Origin: DUMJ01 sp964655195
GTDB taxonomy: Bacteria; DUMJ01
Direction of reading: 5' to 3'
Assembly: GCA_964655195.1 (NCBI GenBank)
Contig: CAZZLK010000111.1
Span: 1 to 6,883 of the forward strand
Length of the DNA: 6,883 bases
Shown here in pieces: positions 1-6,582 of this stretch. How positions within the stretch are numbered: the first letter of the stretch is position 1; every line of letters begins with the position of its first letter. Under the pieces are notes generated by a model, which ran no database searches, had not been told where the DNA came from, and worked only from the letters and a program-made list of their open reading frames with translations. A program made the translations under genes and the position numbers.

Positions 1-3
1 AAA

Positions 4-142
4 GGCTCGGTGGTAAAAGAGCGGAGGGGAAACACCCGTTCCCATCCCGAACACGGTCCCGAAAGGGAAGTAATAGTTAAGCCCTCCAGCGCCGATGGTA
101 CTATAGGGGGGACCCTATGGGAGAGTAGGCCACTGCCGGGCT
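4..142 (+). rRNA. rrf: 5S ribosomal RNA with an inserted hairpin
   Basis: This is the 5S rRNA of the large ribosomal subunit. The diagnostic blocks are present: a loop C segment CCCATCCCGAAC at 41-52, AGTTAAGCCC at 75-84, GCGCCGATGGTACT at 89-102, and GGGAGAGTAGG near 119-129. Helix I can form between about 4-10 (GGCTCGG) and 136-142 (CCGGGCT). Helix II forms between GGAGGG at 23-28 and CCCTCC at 82-87. At about 139 nt it is longer than the usual 115-120 nt. The excess lies in the 3' strand of helix III, where about 17 nt including TCCC-GAAA-GGGA (57-68) interrupt the normally contiguous ACGG/AAGTTAAG. The core helices remain intact, so it is probably functional. Exact ends are approximate. 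A run of five T follows at 144-148. Any 16S and 23S genes would lie upstream of the window. Confidence 0.93.
57..74 (+). other. expansion segment in 5S rRNA helix III
   Basis: Relative to the common bacterial consensus (ACGGAAGTTAAGCCC), about 17 extra nucleotides lie between ACGG (53-56) and AGTTAAG (75-81). The first twelve (57-68) fold into a four-base-pair stem closed by a GAAA (GNRA-type) tetraloop: TCCC/GGGA. The remaining AGTAAT is A-rich linker. Insertions in 5S rRNA are known in a minority of bacteria and in some haloarchaea. Whether this one is retained in the mature RNA or excised cannot be told from sequence. Confidence 0.75.
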
Positions 143-164
143 CTTTTTATATTGAAAGGGGTTG

Positions 165-971
165 ATGAGAATTTTACAATGTAACAGGTATAAACAGCTG
201 TTTTTTATTATTTTTGTTTTTGGATTATTTATCTTGCTCAGTGGAGTCTTCTTCTTAAAGGGTCGTATAGAAAAGATCAATGAGATAAAGCGTACTATTA
301 GCGGTAAGGAAGTCCTGTATATATCTGAAAGGGCAAAATTTGAGTTAGATCAGAGAAAAATTGTTGTGAAGCCTGCAAAAGTAAATATTTCCTATCATAA
401 AAAAGCTTCTCTGGTGCTGGCTAAATGGTATATAGAGAAAGAAAAGAAACAGATCCCATTCTCTACATACAGACAGTATACCGCCTCTATCCCTTATGGT
501 GCAACAAAAACAGAACCTGGTAAGCCTGGAGAGGTTGAGATATACTGGAGGGTATACAAGAGAGAAGGTAAGATATTAGACAGACAGAAGTTCAAGGAGG
601 TTATTATCTCAAAACCTAAGCCTCAGATTGTCTATGTTGGCAGAGGATATATGCTTGCTTCTAGAGGCAGGTTTGCCGGAAAACCTTATTTGGATATGAT
701 AGCTACAGCCTATGATCCTGGACCTAGGAGTTGTGGTAGATATGCGGATGGAAAAACCGCCTTAGGTTTAAGAGCAGGTTACGGGATTGTAGCTGTTGAT
801 CCGTCTGTCATTCCGCTGAGGAAGAGACTCTATATAGAAGGATATGGATATGCTATAGCTGGAGATGTGGGTAGATCTATAAAAGGACTCAGGATAGACC
901 TGGGTTTTGATACCTATAAAGAGGCAATAAATTTTGGTGTTAGAAGAGTTAGGGTATATATACTCGACTAA
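165..971 (+). CDS. YabE-like G5 and 3D domain cell-wall protein
   Basis: Likely a membrane-anchored cell-wall protein acting on or binding peptidoglycan. Numbered from the TTG at 162, residues about 12-33 are one hydrophobic segment (signal anchor or uncleaved signal peptide). Residues about 85-160 fit a G5 domain (KKQIPFSTY, then G..KTEPGKPG, ending IVYVGRG). Residues about 178-268 are a 3D domain starting ATAYDPGP, with the three characteristic aspartates in AVDP (D213), AGDVG (D235) and RIDL (D246). This is the fold related to the MltA lytic transglycosylase catalytic domain. Bacillus YabE is longer with N-terminal DUF348 repeats; here only a possible degenerate remnant lies at 45-80. The gene sits immediately upstream of rsmA, as yabE lies near ksgA in Bacillus. 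GAAAGGGG at 154-161 precedes it; I prefer ATG 165 over TTG 162 because of spacing, although even ATG is close. The catalytic role is inferred from the domain, not shown. Confidence 0.88.
   Translation: MRILQCNRYKQLFFIIFVFGLFILLSGVFFLKGRIEKINEIKRTISGKEVLYISERAKFELDQRKIVVKPAKVNISYHKKASLVLAKWYIEKEKKQIPFSTYRQYTASIPYGATKTEPGKPGEVEIYWRVYKREGKILDRQKFKEVIISKPKPQIVYVGRGYMLASRGRFAGKPYLDMIATAYDPGPRSCGRYADGKTALGLRAGYGIVAVDPSVIPLRKRLYIEGYGYAIAGDVGRSIKGLRIDLGFDTYKEAINFGVRRVRVYILD
918..924 (+). promoter_or_regulatory. ribosome binding site of rsmA inside yabE-like gene
   Basis: AAAGAGG lies 9 nt before the TTG at 934. It supports a TTG start within the end of the upstream coding sequence, and therefore a true 38-nt gene overlap rather than a later start. 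Confidence 0.55.
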
Positions 972-1749
972 GCCCAAGAAATTTTTAGGACAACATTATC
1001 TTAAAGATAGATCTATACTCCAGAAGCTTGTAGATTCTCTGAAACTAACAGGTAATGAGATCATCTTAGAGATAGGCGCTGGACATGGAGAATTGACCTT
1101 TTATCTAGCCCAGAGAAGTAGAGAGGTTTGGGCAGTGGAGATAGACCCCGCTAGTATCTCTGTTCTGAGAGAAAGATTTAGAGAATTTAAAAATGTTAAT
1201 ATTATTCATGGAGATATCTTGAAGTTTCAGAGTGATGTCTCTTTTGATATAGTGGTGGGAAATATCCCTTATTATCTCTCTGGTATTCTCCTTGGAAGTT
1301 TGAGTGAACGCTGGAATTATAAAAAGGCGGTTTTTACCATTCAGAAAGAGGTGGGTAGAAGACTGACCGCCTGTCCGGGTACAAAAGATTATGGTGTATT
1401 AACCTTAGCAGTATGTTATAATCATAAGGTGAAGATACTCTTTGACATACCTAAGACTTGCTTTTATCCGGTACCAAAGGTTGATAGTGTGGTGATAGAG
1501 TTGGAAAGGTTAGAAGATAAGGAGATTGATAAGGCTTTCTTTATGAAGGTAGTTAGGTCTGCATTCAGCAGCAGACGTAAGATGTTGAAGAATGTATTAT
1601 TAGACCTGGGCTTAGAGAGAGAAGATATAGTTAGAATTTTGCAGGAAGCGAATATTGATCCTAGAAGAAGAGGGGAGACTTTGTCGCTGGAAGAATTTTT
1701 GGTTCTCTCCGGTAAGATATATGAAGCTATTGTCTCTGGCAAAACTTAA
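934..1749 (+). CDS. rsmA: 16S rRNA (A1518/A1519-N6,N6)-dimethyltransferase
   Basis: RsmA (KsgA) uses S-adenosylmethionine to dimethylate two adjacent adenines in the 3'-terminal helix of 16S rRNA, a late checkpoint of 30S assembly. The 271-residue product has the family length and motifs in order: KFLGQHYLKD at 16-25, the SAM-binding motif EIGAGHGELT at 46-55, acidic VEID at 68-71, GDIL at 93-96, and the catalytic NIPY at 110-113 followed by YLSG. Then come FYPVPKVDSVV at 177-187, the RNA-binding RSAFSSRRKMLKN at 208-220 and PRRRGETLS at 243-251. No key residue is missing. The start is TTG 934 (GTG 937 is the alternative); later in-frame starts would remove the LGQH motif. It overlaps the upstream gene by 38 nt and ispE by 29 nt, which suggests translational coupling. 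The ksgA-ispE pairing is also seen in Bacillus, although other genes intervene there. Confidence 0.96.
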   Translation: MVLEELGYIYSTKPKKFLGQHYLKDRSILQKLVDSLKLTGNEIILEIGAGHGELTFYLAQRSREVWAVEIDPASISVLRERFREFKNVNIIHGDILKFQSDVSFDIVVGNIPYYLSGILLGSLSERWNYKKAVFTIQKEVGRRLTACPGTKDYGVLTLAVCYNHKVKILFDIPKTCFYPVPKVDSVVIELERLEDKEIDKAFFMKVVRSAFSSRRKMLKNVLLDLGLEREDIVRILQEANIDPRRRGETLSLEEFLVLSGKIYEAIVSGKT

Positions 1750-2593
1750 TCTATATCTGGAGATAGTTGGTAAAGAGCCGGATGGTTATCATCAGATAGA
1801 GAGCATAATGCAGACGATATCTCTATCTGATAAAGTTGAGGTAGAACCATCCGACATTCCAGGGATATTTGTTTCTTCCAATATCTCCTCCTTGCCTATA
1901 GATGAGAGGAATCTGGCTTATAGAGCAGCCAAACTTTTTATAGAAAAATTTGGCTGGGTATCAAAAGGTGTAAGAATTATACTGGAAAAGAACATTCCAT
2001 TAGCCAGTGGAATGGGAGGAGGAAGCAGTAATGCGGCTACTGTTCTCATTGCTATGGCTCTTATGTGTGGGGTAGATATCTTGAACTCGATATTACTGGA
2101 GATAGCTTCTCGTATCGGATGTGATGTCCCATTCTTTCTGTATGGAGGAACAGCCATAGCAAGGGGAAAGGGGACAGAGATTACACCTCTTCCTCCACTT
2201 AAAGGTATCCCCGTGTTAGTTGTGGTACCAGATGTGGAGATCTCTACCCACTGGGCTTATAAAAATATAGTATTGCCTCTCTATCCTTTTAAGATCCCTT
2301 CCATCCTGCTAAATATGTTGAGTAAGAATAGTAAGATAGATATTCAGGAACTCAATAGGCTTCTCTTTAATAGATTTGCCAGTCTTGTTTTTAAGATACC
2401 AAAGGTAAAAGAAGTGAAGGAGATACTAGAGTCTCTAGGTATAGAGAATATTTCTCTCTCTGGTAGTGGTCCTACCCTGTTCTCCATCCAGGAAGATAAG
2501 GAGAAGTGTGATCTACTTGCTAAAGTCTTGCGAGAAAAGTTTAATCTCAGGGCTTTTAGTGTGGAATTTGTTGGGAGGCTTAGCGGTGTATAA
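1721..2593 (+). CDS. ispE: 4-diphosphocytidyl-2-C-methyl-D-erythritol kinase
   Basis: IspE phosphorylates the 2-hydroxyl of CDP-methylerythritol with ATP, the fourth step of the MEP route to isoprenoid precursors. The 290-residue GHMP-family kinase has the usual length. Visible motifs are AKLNLYLEI at 7-15 with the substrate/catalytic lysine K8, DGYH at 21-24, and the ATP loop PLASGMGGGSSNAA at 93-106. These are followed by IGCDVPFF at 132-139 carrying the catalytic aspartate D135, and the C-terminal GHMP motif SGSGPTLF at 247-254. I chose ATG 1721 because MKLLSLAKLN matches the family N-terminus; upstream extension in the same frame (to 1655) would only translate rsmA sequence. The Shine-Dalgarno is weak (GGTAAG, 1711-1716), which fits coupling to rsmA translation through the 29-nt overlap. 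Cytoplasmic. Confidence 0.96.
   Translation: MKLLSLAKLNLYLEIVGKEPDGYHQIESIMQTISLSDKVEVEPSDIPGIFVSSNISSLPIDERNLAYRAAKLFIEKFGWVSKGVRIILEKNIPLASGMGGGSSNAATVLIAMALMCGVDILNSILLEIASRIGCDVPFFLYGGTAIARGKGTEITPLPPLKGIPVLVVVPDVEISTHWAYKNIVLPLYPFKIPSILLNMLSKNSKIDIQELNRLLFNRFASLVFKIPKVKEVKEILESLGIENISLSGSGPTLFSIQEDKEKCDLLAKVLREKFNLRAFSVEFVGRLSGV
2573..2578 (+). promoter_or_regulatory. ribosome binding site deciding a GTG start
   Basis: GGGAGG is 7 nt before GTG 2586. It selects this start over the longer in-frame extension back to 2466, which would only read ispE in another frame. Confidence 0.6.
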
Positions 2594-3344
2594 GGCTGTA
2601 GTTATGGCAGGAGGAGGGAAGGAGAGTCTTAAGTCTTTCATTAACAAGAATGTTACCAGTAAGGGAGCGATACCTGTACTTGGCAGACCTATGGTCTCAT
2701 ATGTCCTGGAATCTCTAAAAGGGGCTAAGAATGTGGATAAGATTCTCTATGTAGGCGATTTAGATGTACTTTCAGGTATATCTATAAAGGTAGATTATTC
2801 CCTTCCAGATTCAGGGAGTTTATTCTCTAATCTTATAAAAGCTCTGGAGTTTTTTAAAGATGAGAGCCAGGTTCTTGTCTTAACCTCGGATATCCCTCTG
2901 GTTAAGTCGTATATGATAGACGAGTTTTTGTCCAGATGTGATAAGTCTGCCGTTTTCTGTTACTCTTTTGTAAGGAAAGAAGATATAGAAAGGTTTTTCC
3001 CGAATGCCCATAGGACTTATGTAAGAGTAAAGGAAGGATACTTTAATGGTGGAAATCTTATGGTGATAAGTCCGTCGTGTATATTATCCAAGAAAGAACT
3101 TCTGGAGAAAATAATATCCAGCAGGAAGAATCCTTTCTATCTGGCAAAGCTTTTCGGAATATCTGTTATAATAAGGTATATATTTGGAACTGTCAGGATC
3201 TCTACCCTTGAAGATAGGGCTACCAGGATACTGGGAGGAAAGGCTCAGGCAGTACTGATGGAATATCCAGAGATCAGTTTTGATGTTGATAATCAGTTAC
3301 AGTTAGAGTTTGTGGAGGAGAAACTTGGCAAGCAGGCTTTCTAG
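2586..3344 (+). CDS. MobA-like NTP transferase domain protein
   Basis: A predicted 252-residue sugar- or cofactor-type nucleotidyltransferase of the MobA/GT-A fold (NTP_transf_3-like). The N-terminus KAVVMAGGGK (3-12) is the nucleotide-binding loop. K26 and PVLGRPMV (30-37) fit the conserved Lys/Gly-rich segment, and SDIPLV (101-106) carries the metal-binding aspartate. FNGGNL (153-158) and FDVDNQLQLEFVE (232-244) resemble the substrate and second-metal motifs of the family. The substrate is unknown. It lacks clear IspD hallmarks despite lying next to ispE, and no molybdenum-cofactor or cobamide genes are nearby, so MobA or CobY activity cannot be assumed. It starts at GTG 2586, overlapping ispE by 8 nt, and its end overlaps purR by 20 nt, which embeds it between two housekeeping genes in the operon. 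Confidence 0.85.
   Translation: MYKAVVMAGGGKESLKSFINKNVTSKGAIPVLGRPMVSYVLESLKGAKNVDKILYVGDLDVLSGISIKVDYSLPDSGSLFSNLIKALEFFKDESQVLVLTSDIPLVKSYMIDEFLSRCDKSAVFCYSFVRKEDIERFFPNAHRTYVRVKEGYFNGGNLMVISPSCILSKKELLEKIISSRKNPFYLAKLFGISVIIRYIFGTVRISTLEDRATRILGGKAQAVLMEYPEISFDVDNQLQLEFVEEKLGKQAF
3314..3320 (+). promoter_or_regulatory. ribosome binding site of purR
   Basis: GGAGGAG ends 4 nt before TTG 3325. It favours that codon over the in-frame TTG at 3310, which would translate the Shine-Dalgarno itself as part of the protein. Confidence 0.6.
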
Positions 3345-4176
3345 ACAAGAGAGATTGATTATTCTGTCACAGGAGCTCATAAAAAGGTCCGGAGAGCTAG
3401 TATCTTTAGATGAGCTGGCTGAGAAGTATAACATAGCTCGTTCTACTATAAGTGAAGATCTCTCTTTAATAAGGGAAGCAGTAGAGACTTGGGGTACTGG
3501 TGAGGTTCAGAGTAGCTCAGGGGTAGGTGGAGGGATCAGATTTGTTCCTATAGTAAACTCGGAAGAGGCAAGGAGATTTCTTCAAAGAGTAAAGGAGAAA
3601 CTGGAGGAACGTGGTAGAGTCTTACCAGGTGGTTTTATATACACGACCGATCTTTTTAACCATCCGAGTATTACCTCTAAATTTGGGGAGATCTTTGCTA
3701 CTGTATTTAATAAACTGAGTCCAGATGTCATAGTTACTATGGAGACCAAAGGGATCCCCACAGCCATAATGACAGCCAGATATATGGGTCTTCCTCTTGT
3801 CATTATAAGGAGAGAGAATAGACCTACTGAGGGTCCCACTGTCTCTATCAACTATATCTCAGGTTCTACTCAAAAAGTTCAGCTGATGACACTTGGTAGA
3901 AAGGCTTTAGAGGGAAGAGAAAGGGCTATATTTATAGATGATTTTTTGAGAGGTGGAGGAACAGTAAGAGGAGCTATCGCACTATTGAAAGAGTTTAACG
4001 CCCAGGTTGTAGGTGTTGGAATAGTTATTCTTGGCTCTCCTAAAGTGAGAGATGCTTTTTCTATACCCATCACTTCTCTATACATCTTAGAGGGCATCAA
4101 CGAAATTACCAGTGAGGCAAAGATAAGAATCTCTGAATCTATATCTGAATTCTTTGGCTGGGAAAAGGAAGAATAA
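3325..4176 (+). CDS. purR: PurR-type purine operon repressor (Bacillus type)
   Basis: Transcription factor that in Bacillus represses purine synthesis and uptake genes, with PRPP (and, as reported, ppGpp) as effector. This is the Gram-positive PurR, unrelated to the LacI-type PurR of E. coli. The 283-residue product has an N-terminal winged helix-turn-helix at about 1-75 (LDELAEKYNIARSTISEDLSLI as the HTH region, then GVGGGIRFVP). A phosphoribosyltransferase-like domain follows: LPGGFIYTTDL at 100-110, TKGIP at 141-145, RPTEGPTVSINYISGS at 166-181, and the PRPP loop FIDDFLRGGGT at 203-213. The length matches the Bacillus protein. TTG 3325 is preferred because of its Shine-Dalgarno. No convincing PurBox pair was seen in the window, so its targets lie elsewhere. 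It overlaps the upstream nucleotidyltransferase by 20 nt, and an 18-nt gap separates it from the next gene. Confidence 0.95.
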   Translation: MASRLSRQERLIILSQELIKRSGELVSLDELAEKYNIARSTISEDLSLIREAVETWGTGEVQSSSGVGGGIRFVPIVNSEEARRFLQRVKEKLEERGRVLPGGFIYTTDLFNHPSITSKFGEIFATVFNKLSPDVIVTMETKGIPTAIMTARYMGLPLVIIRRENRPTEGPTVSINYISGSTQKVQLMTLGRKALEGRERAIFIDDFLRGGGTVRGAIALLKEFNAQVVGVGIVILGSPKVRDAFSIPITSLYILEGINEITSEAKIRISESISEFFGWEKEE

Positions 4177-4178
4177 AA

Positions 4179-4183
4179 GGAGG
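4179..4183 (+). promoter_or_regulatory. strong ribosome binding site of the PpiC gene
   Basis: GGAGG within AAAAGGAGGT lies directly after the purR stop codon and 11 nt before ATG 4195. It sits in the only real intergenic gap (18 nt) among the plus-strand genes, so this gene can start translation independently of its neighbour. Confidence 0.55.
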
Positions 4184-4194
4184 TAAAGACTTTA

Positions 4195-5145
4195 ATGGCA
4201 GAAGAGAATCATTTACAAGAAACCCTTCAAGAGAATGTAAGTAAAGAACATGTTTTCAGTAGTAAGTGGTTCTGGATATTTGGAATTATTATAGGGTTAC
4301 TGATCGCTTCGAATATAATTATGTATTTCTGGTTTAACTCACCTTCCAGGACAGGTTTAGTATCGGTAAACGGAGAGATCATTAAAAAAGATGAATTTAT
4401 AAAGGTAATGATGGATCAGGGTGGCCGTAATGTTCTGGATTGGCTTATAGAGAGTAAATTAATCTCTCAGAAGGCAAAAGAAGAAGGTATATCTATCTCC
4501 GAGAAGGAGATTGAAGATAGGATCTCGGAGATTAGGGATACCTTTGGTTCCCAGGAGAAGTTTATATCTTTCCTGTCTATGTATGGTTTAACCGAAGAGT
4601 CTCTGAAAGAACAACTCATACCTAGATTACTGGCAGAGAAGATCATAGTAAAAAATAAGACAATAACTGATAAGGAGCTCCTTGACTATTTTAATAAGAA
4701 TAAGAGTACTTTTGATGAGAAGGAGCAGATCAAACTGAGACATATACTGGTTAAGACCTTAGAAGAGGCGCAACAGATTGAAGATGAACTAAAAAAAGGT
4801 GGAGACTTTACCAAATTAGCACAGGAGAGGTCTATAGATACCGCTTCCAAGTCTCAAGGTGGGGATCTAGGATGGGTAGGTAGAGGCGTTTTAGATCCGG
4901 CACTGGAGAAGGTTGTGTTTGCATTGAATATAGGAGAAAGGTCATCTATAGTCAAGACTTCTTTTGGTTATGAGATAGCAGAGGTCTTGGATAAGAAGTC
5001 TGCACGTTCAGTAAACTTTGAAGAGGTAAAGGATAAGGTTCGAGAGAGATATATAGAAGACCTTGTGCAAAAAGAATACTCCAGCTGGATTCAAGAATTG
5101 AAATCTACCGCCAATATTGTTTACTATGTAGATATAGGGAAATGA
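4195..5145 (+). CDS. membrane-anchored SurA/PpiC-type peptidyl-prolyl isomerase
   Basis: A foldase for exported proteins, comparable in architecture to PrsA of Gram-positive bacteria. The 316-residue product has a short charged N-terminus, one transmembrane segment at about 25-47, and a SurA-N-like helical chaperone region at about 55-150 (LVSVNGEIIKKDEF and VLDWLIESKLI are typical). A parvulin rotamase domain follows at about 177-270: IKLRHILVKT, FTKLAQERSIDTASKSQGGDLGWVG, then FALNIGERSSIVKTSFGYEI. A helical tail ends the protein. The large domain should face outside the membrane. Unlike PrsA there is no lipobox cysteine after the hydrophobic segment, so anchoring is by the transmembrane helix, not lipidation. 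Its stop overlaps the next start by 4 nt (ATGA). The closest named relative may be prsA, but I leave the symbol blank because lipoprotein features are absent. Confidence 0.9.
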   Translation: MAEENHLQETLQENVSKEHVFSSKWFWIFGIIIGLLIASNIIMYFWFNSPSRTGLVSVNGEIIKKDEFIKVMMDQGGRNVLDWLIESKLISQKAKEEGISISEKEIEDRISEIRDTFGSQEKFISFLSMYGLTEESLKEQLIPRLLAEKIIVKNKTITDKELLDYFNKNKSTFDEKEQIKLRHILVKTLEEAQQIEDELKKGGDFTKLAQERSIDTASKSQGGDLGWVGRGVLDPALEKVVFALNIGERSSIVKTSFGYEIAEVLDKKSARSVNFEEVKDKVRERYIEDLVQKEYSSWIQELKSTANIVYYVDIGK

Positions 5146-5408
5146 GATTGGATGTATTTTTGAAAGCTTCTGGCATTATAAAGAGGCGTACTGTTGCAAA
5201 TGAATTGTGTGATAGAGGTCTTGTCTTAGTAAATGGTACTAAAGGAAAGGCTGGAAGGATTATAAAAGAAGGAGACATAATAGACTTAAAAGTAGGTAGA
5301 TATTCCTACAAATTGGAAGTCCTCTCTCTCCCCGAGAAAAAAGTCAACAAATTAGGAGCAGAAAACTTTCGGGTATTGGATAAGAGTATAGAAGACATAG
5401 ATGCATAG
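5142..5408 (+). CDS. rqcP: RqcP-like S4 RNA-binding ribosome quality-control factor
   Basis: Small S4-domain protein (88 residues) matching Bacillus RqcP/YabO and related to Hsp15. RqcP works with RqcH on stalled 50S subunits carrying peptidyl-tRNA, supporting C-terminal alanine tailing that marks the nascent chain for degradation. The S4 domain fills about residues 1-55: MRLDVFLKASGIIKRRTVA, LVLVNGTKGKAG, then IIKEGDIIDLKVG. The basic IKRR and the VNG turn are the RNA-binding signature. The C-terminal 30 residues are charged and less conserved. It begins in an ATGA overlap with the PpiC stop, and its own stop overlaps the MFS start by 8 nt. In Bacillus yabO lies downstream in the same general chromosomal region, which supports the assignment. 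Cytoplasmic, ribosome-associated. Confidence 0.92.
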   Translation: MRLDVFLKASGIIKRRTVANELCDRGLVLVNGTKGKAGRIIKEGDIIDLKVGRYSYKLEVLSLPEKKVNKLGAENFRVLDKSIEDIDA

Positions 5409-6582
5409 AATAAGAGACACCTTTAAGAAGGATCTTTTATCTACTCTCTTTGTTGGTATATTTCTTGCTGCCACTTCACCATTCTTTGGAGTGATTGCCA
5501 GAAGACAGTTTTCTGCTTCTCCTTTTCATTTATCAATCATATCTTCATCTGCCGGGATAGGTCAGATCTTTACCTTCTACTGGGGATATATAATCAGGTC
5601 TAAAAAAGATAAGCTAAAAATGGTGGTAATTCCAGGAGCTCTAGCTAGAGGAGTCTTCCTCTTTACACCCCTAGCTTCTTCTATAACTATATTTCTGCTA
5701 CTTATCCTTGTCTATCAGGTCATCTCATATATATCGACCCCTGCCTATGTAGAGGTTATAAAATTTATGTATCCTGATATGGTAAGAGCTAGACTTATGG
5801 GTATTGTAAGGATGGTTAATAATCTGGTTGTTATAACTGTTACCCCTGTAGCTGGACACCTAATCTCATCTATCGGATTTAAGTGGACATTCTTTTTGGG
5901 AGCTATATTCGGTATCATATCCAGTCTAATATTTAGCACCATAAGAATAAAACAGGATTACACTGCCCCTACCGTTCCCTATATACCTATAAAGTCTATA
6001 CTGGCAATTCCTCTTTTAGACAAGAAATTCGGTACTTATTTAGCCATATTCTTTATGTACGGGCTTGGTAACTGGCTTTCAAATCCTATATATCCGATCG
6101 TTCTTGTAGATAAACTTCAGGCTACTTCTTTACAGGTTGGTTTCATCTCTACCATTAGTTCCAGTTTATCTGCAATATCTTATATATTCTGGGGCAGATT
6201 TATAGACAGAGACAATCCTGTCCATGTACTAGCTCTTGTCTTCCTTTTAGACTTTTTGATACCACTTGGCTATCTCTTAGCCTCTATTAAACCGATGTAT
6301 CTATTTGTAATGCTTTCTGCTGTAGTAAGTGGGATTGCTAATGCTGGGATAGATCTGGGGGTTATGAATACGATTTTACGTATCGCTCCCAGCACCGAGA
6401 TAGCCAGTTATATGGCTTTACATTCTACTTTTGTTGGTATAAGAGGTATCTTAGGCCCATTCCTGGGGGCCACCCTGTATTCTTTTATAGGTGCTACTGG
6501 GGTATTTTCTATAAATATAACTACCGCTATATTAGGTGGGGTATTAATGTATAGATTCTATAAGAACCTTACCACCATTTGA
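5401..6582 (+). CDS. major facilitator superfamily transporter
   Basis: Predicted 393-residue, roughly 12-helix transporter of the MFS; substrate unknown. A motif-A-like cytoplasmic loop occurs twice, as expected from the internal duplication: WGYIIRSKKDKLK at 61-73 (between helices 2 and 3) and WGRFIDRDNPVHV at 264-276. Between them lie STPAYVEVIKFMYPDMVRARLMG at 112-134 and a central hydrophilic linker at about 181-200. There is no cleavable signal peptide. ATG 5401 overlaps the rqcP stop; the Shine-Dalgarno is poor, so translation is probably coupled. The 3' end is odd: the last codons (LTTI and stop TGA, 6568-6582) fall inside the 95-bp repeat that encodes minus-strand peptides. The gene therefore ends convergently within copy 1 of that array. 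Whether it exports that peptide is only a guess. Confidence 0.85.
   Translation: MHRIRDTFKKDLLSTLFVGIFLAATSPFFGVIARRQFSASPFHLSIISSSAGIGQIFTFYWGYIIRSKKDKLKMVVIPGALARGVFLFTPLASSITIFLLLILVYQVISYISTPAYVEVIKFMYPDMVRARLMGIVRMVNNLVVITVTPVAGHLISSIGFKWTFFLGAIFGIISSLIFSTIRIKQDYTAPTVPYIPIKSILAIPLLDKKFGTYLAIFFMYGLGNWLSNPIYPIVLVDKLQATSLQVGFISTISSSLSAISYIFWGRFIDRDNPVHVLALVFLLDFLIPLGYLLASIKPMYLFVMLSAVVSGIANAGIDLGVMNTILRIAPSTEIASYMALHSTFVGIRGILGPFLGATLYSFIGATGVFSINITTAILGGVLMYRFYKNLTTI

Noticed and set aside
121..148. Definite Rho-independent terminator after 5S
   Set aside because: The possible hairpin has a weak outer stem with an internal loop and competes with the normal 5S fold; the T-run alone is not enough to annotate a terminator.
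768..977. Minus-strand ORFs of 65-92 codons at 768-977, 1464-1742, 1918-2157, 3582-3851, 3879-4100 and 5745-5942
   Set aside because: Each lies antisense within a strongly supported conserved gene, has no recognisable domain, and is explained as a shadow of that gene's codon composition.
1655..1720. Longer N-terminus for IspE from 1655
   Set aside because: The extension lacks family similarity and only re-reads rsmA in another frame; ATG 1721 gives the family N-terminus.
2466..2585. Longer N-terminus for the nucleotidyltransferase from 2466
   Set aside because: The extra 40 residues are an out-of-frame reading of ispE, and a clear GGGAGG precedes GTG 2586.
2586..3344. IspD (MEP cytidylyltransferase) next to ispE
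   Set aside because: The motif pattern, especially SDIPLV and the C-terminal DVDNQ, fits MobA-like enzymes; the IspD-specific Lys-Gln and Asp-Ala/Ser-Arg-Pro signatures are not seen.
6551..6570. Terminator for the minus-strand array at the palindromic TTCTTATAGAA
   Set aside because: The stem is only about four base pairs, A/T-rich, and not followed by a T-run on the minus strand.
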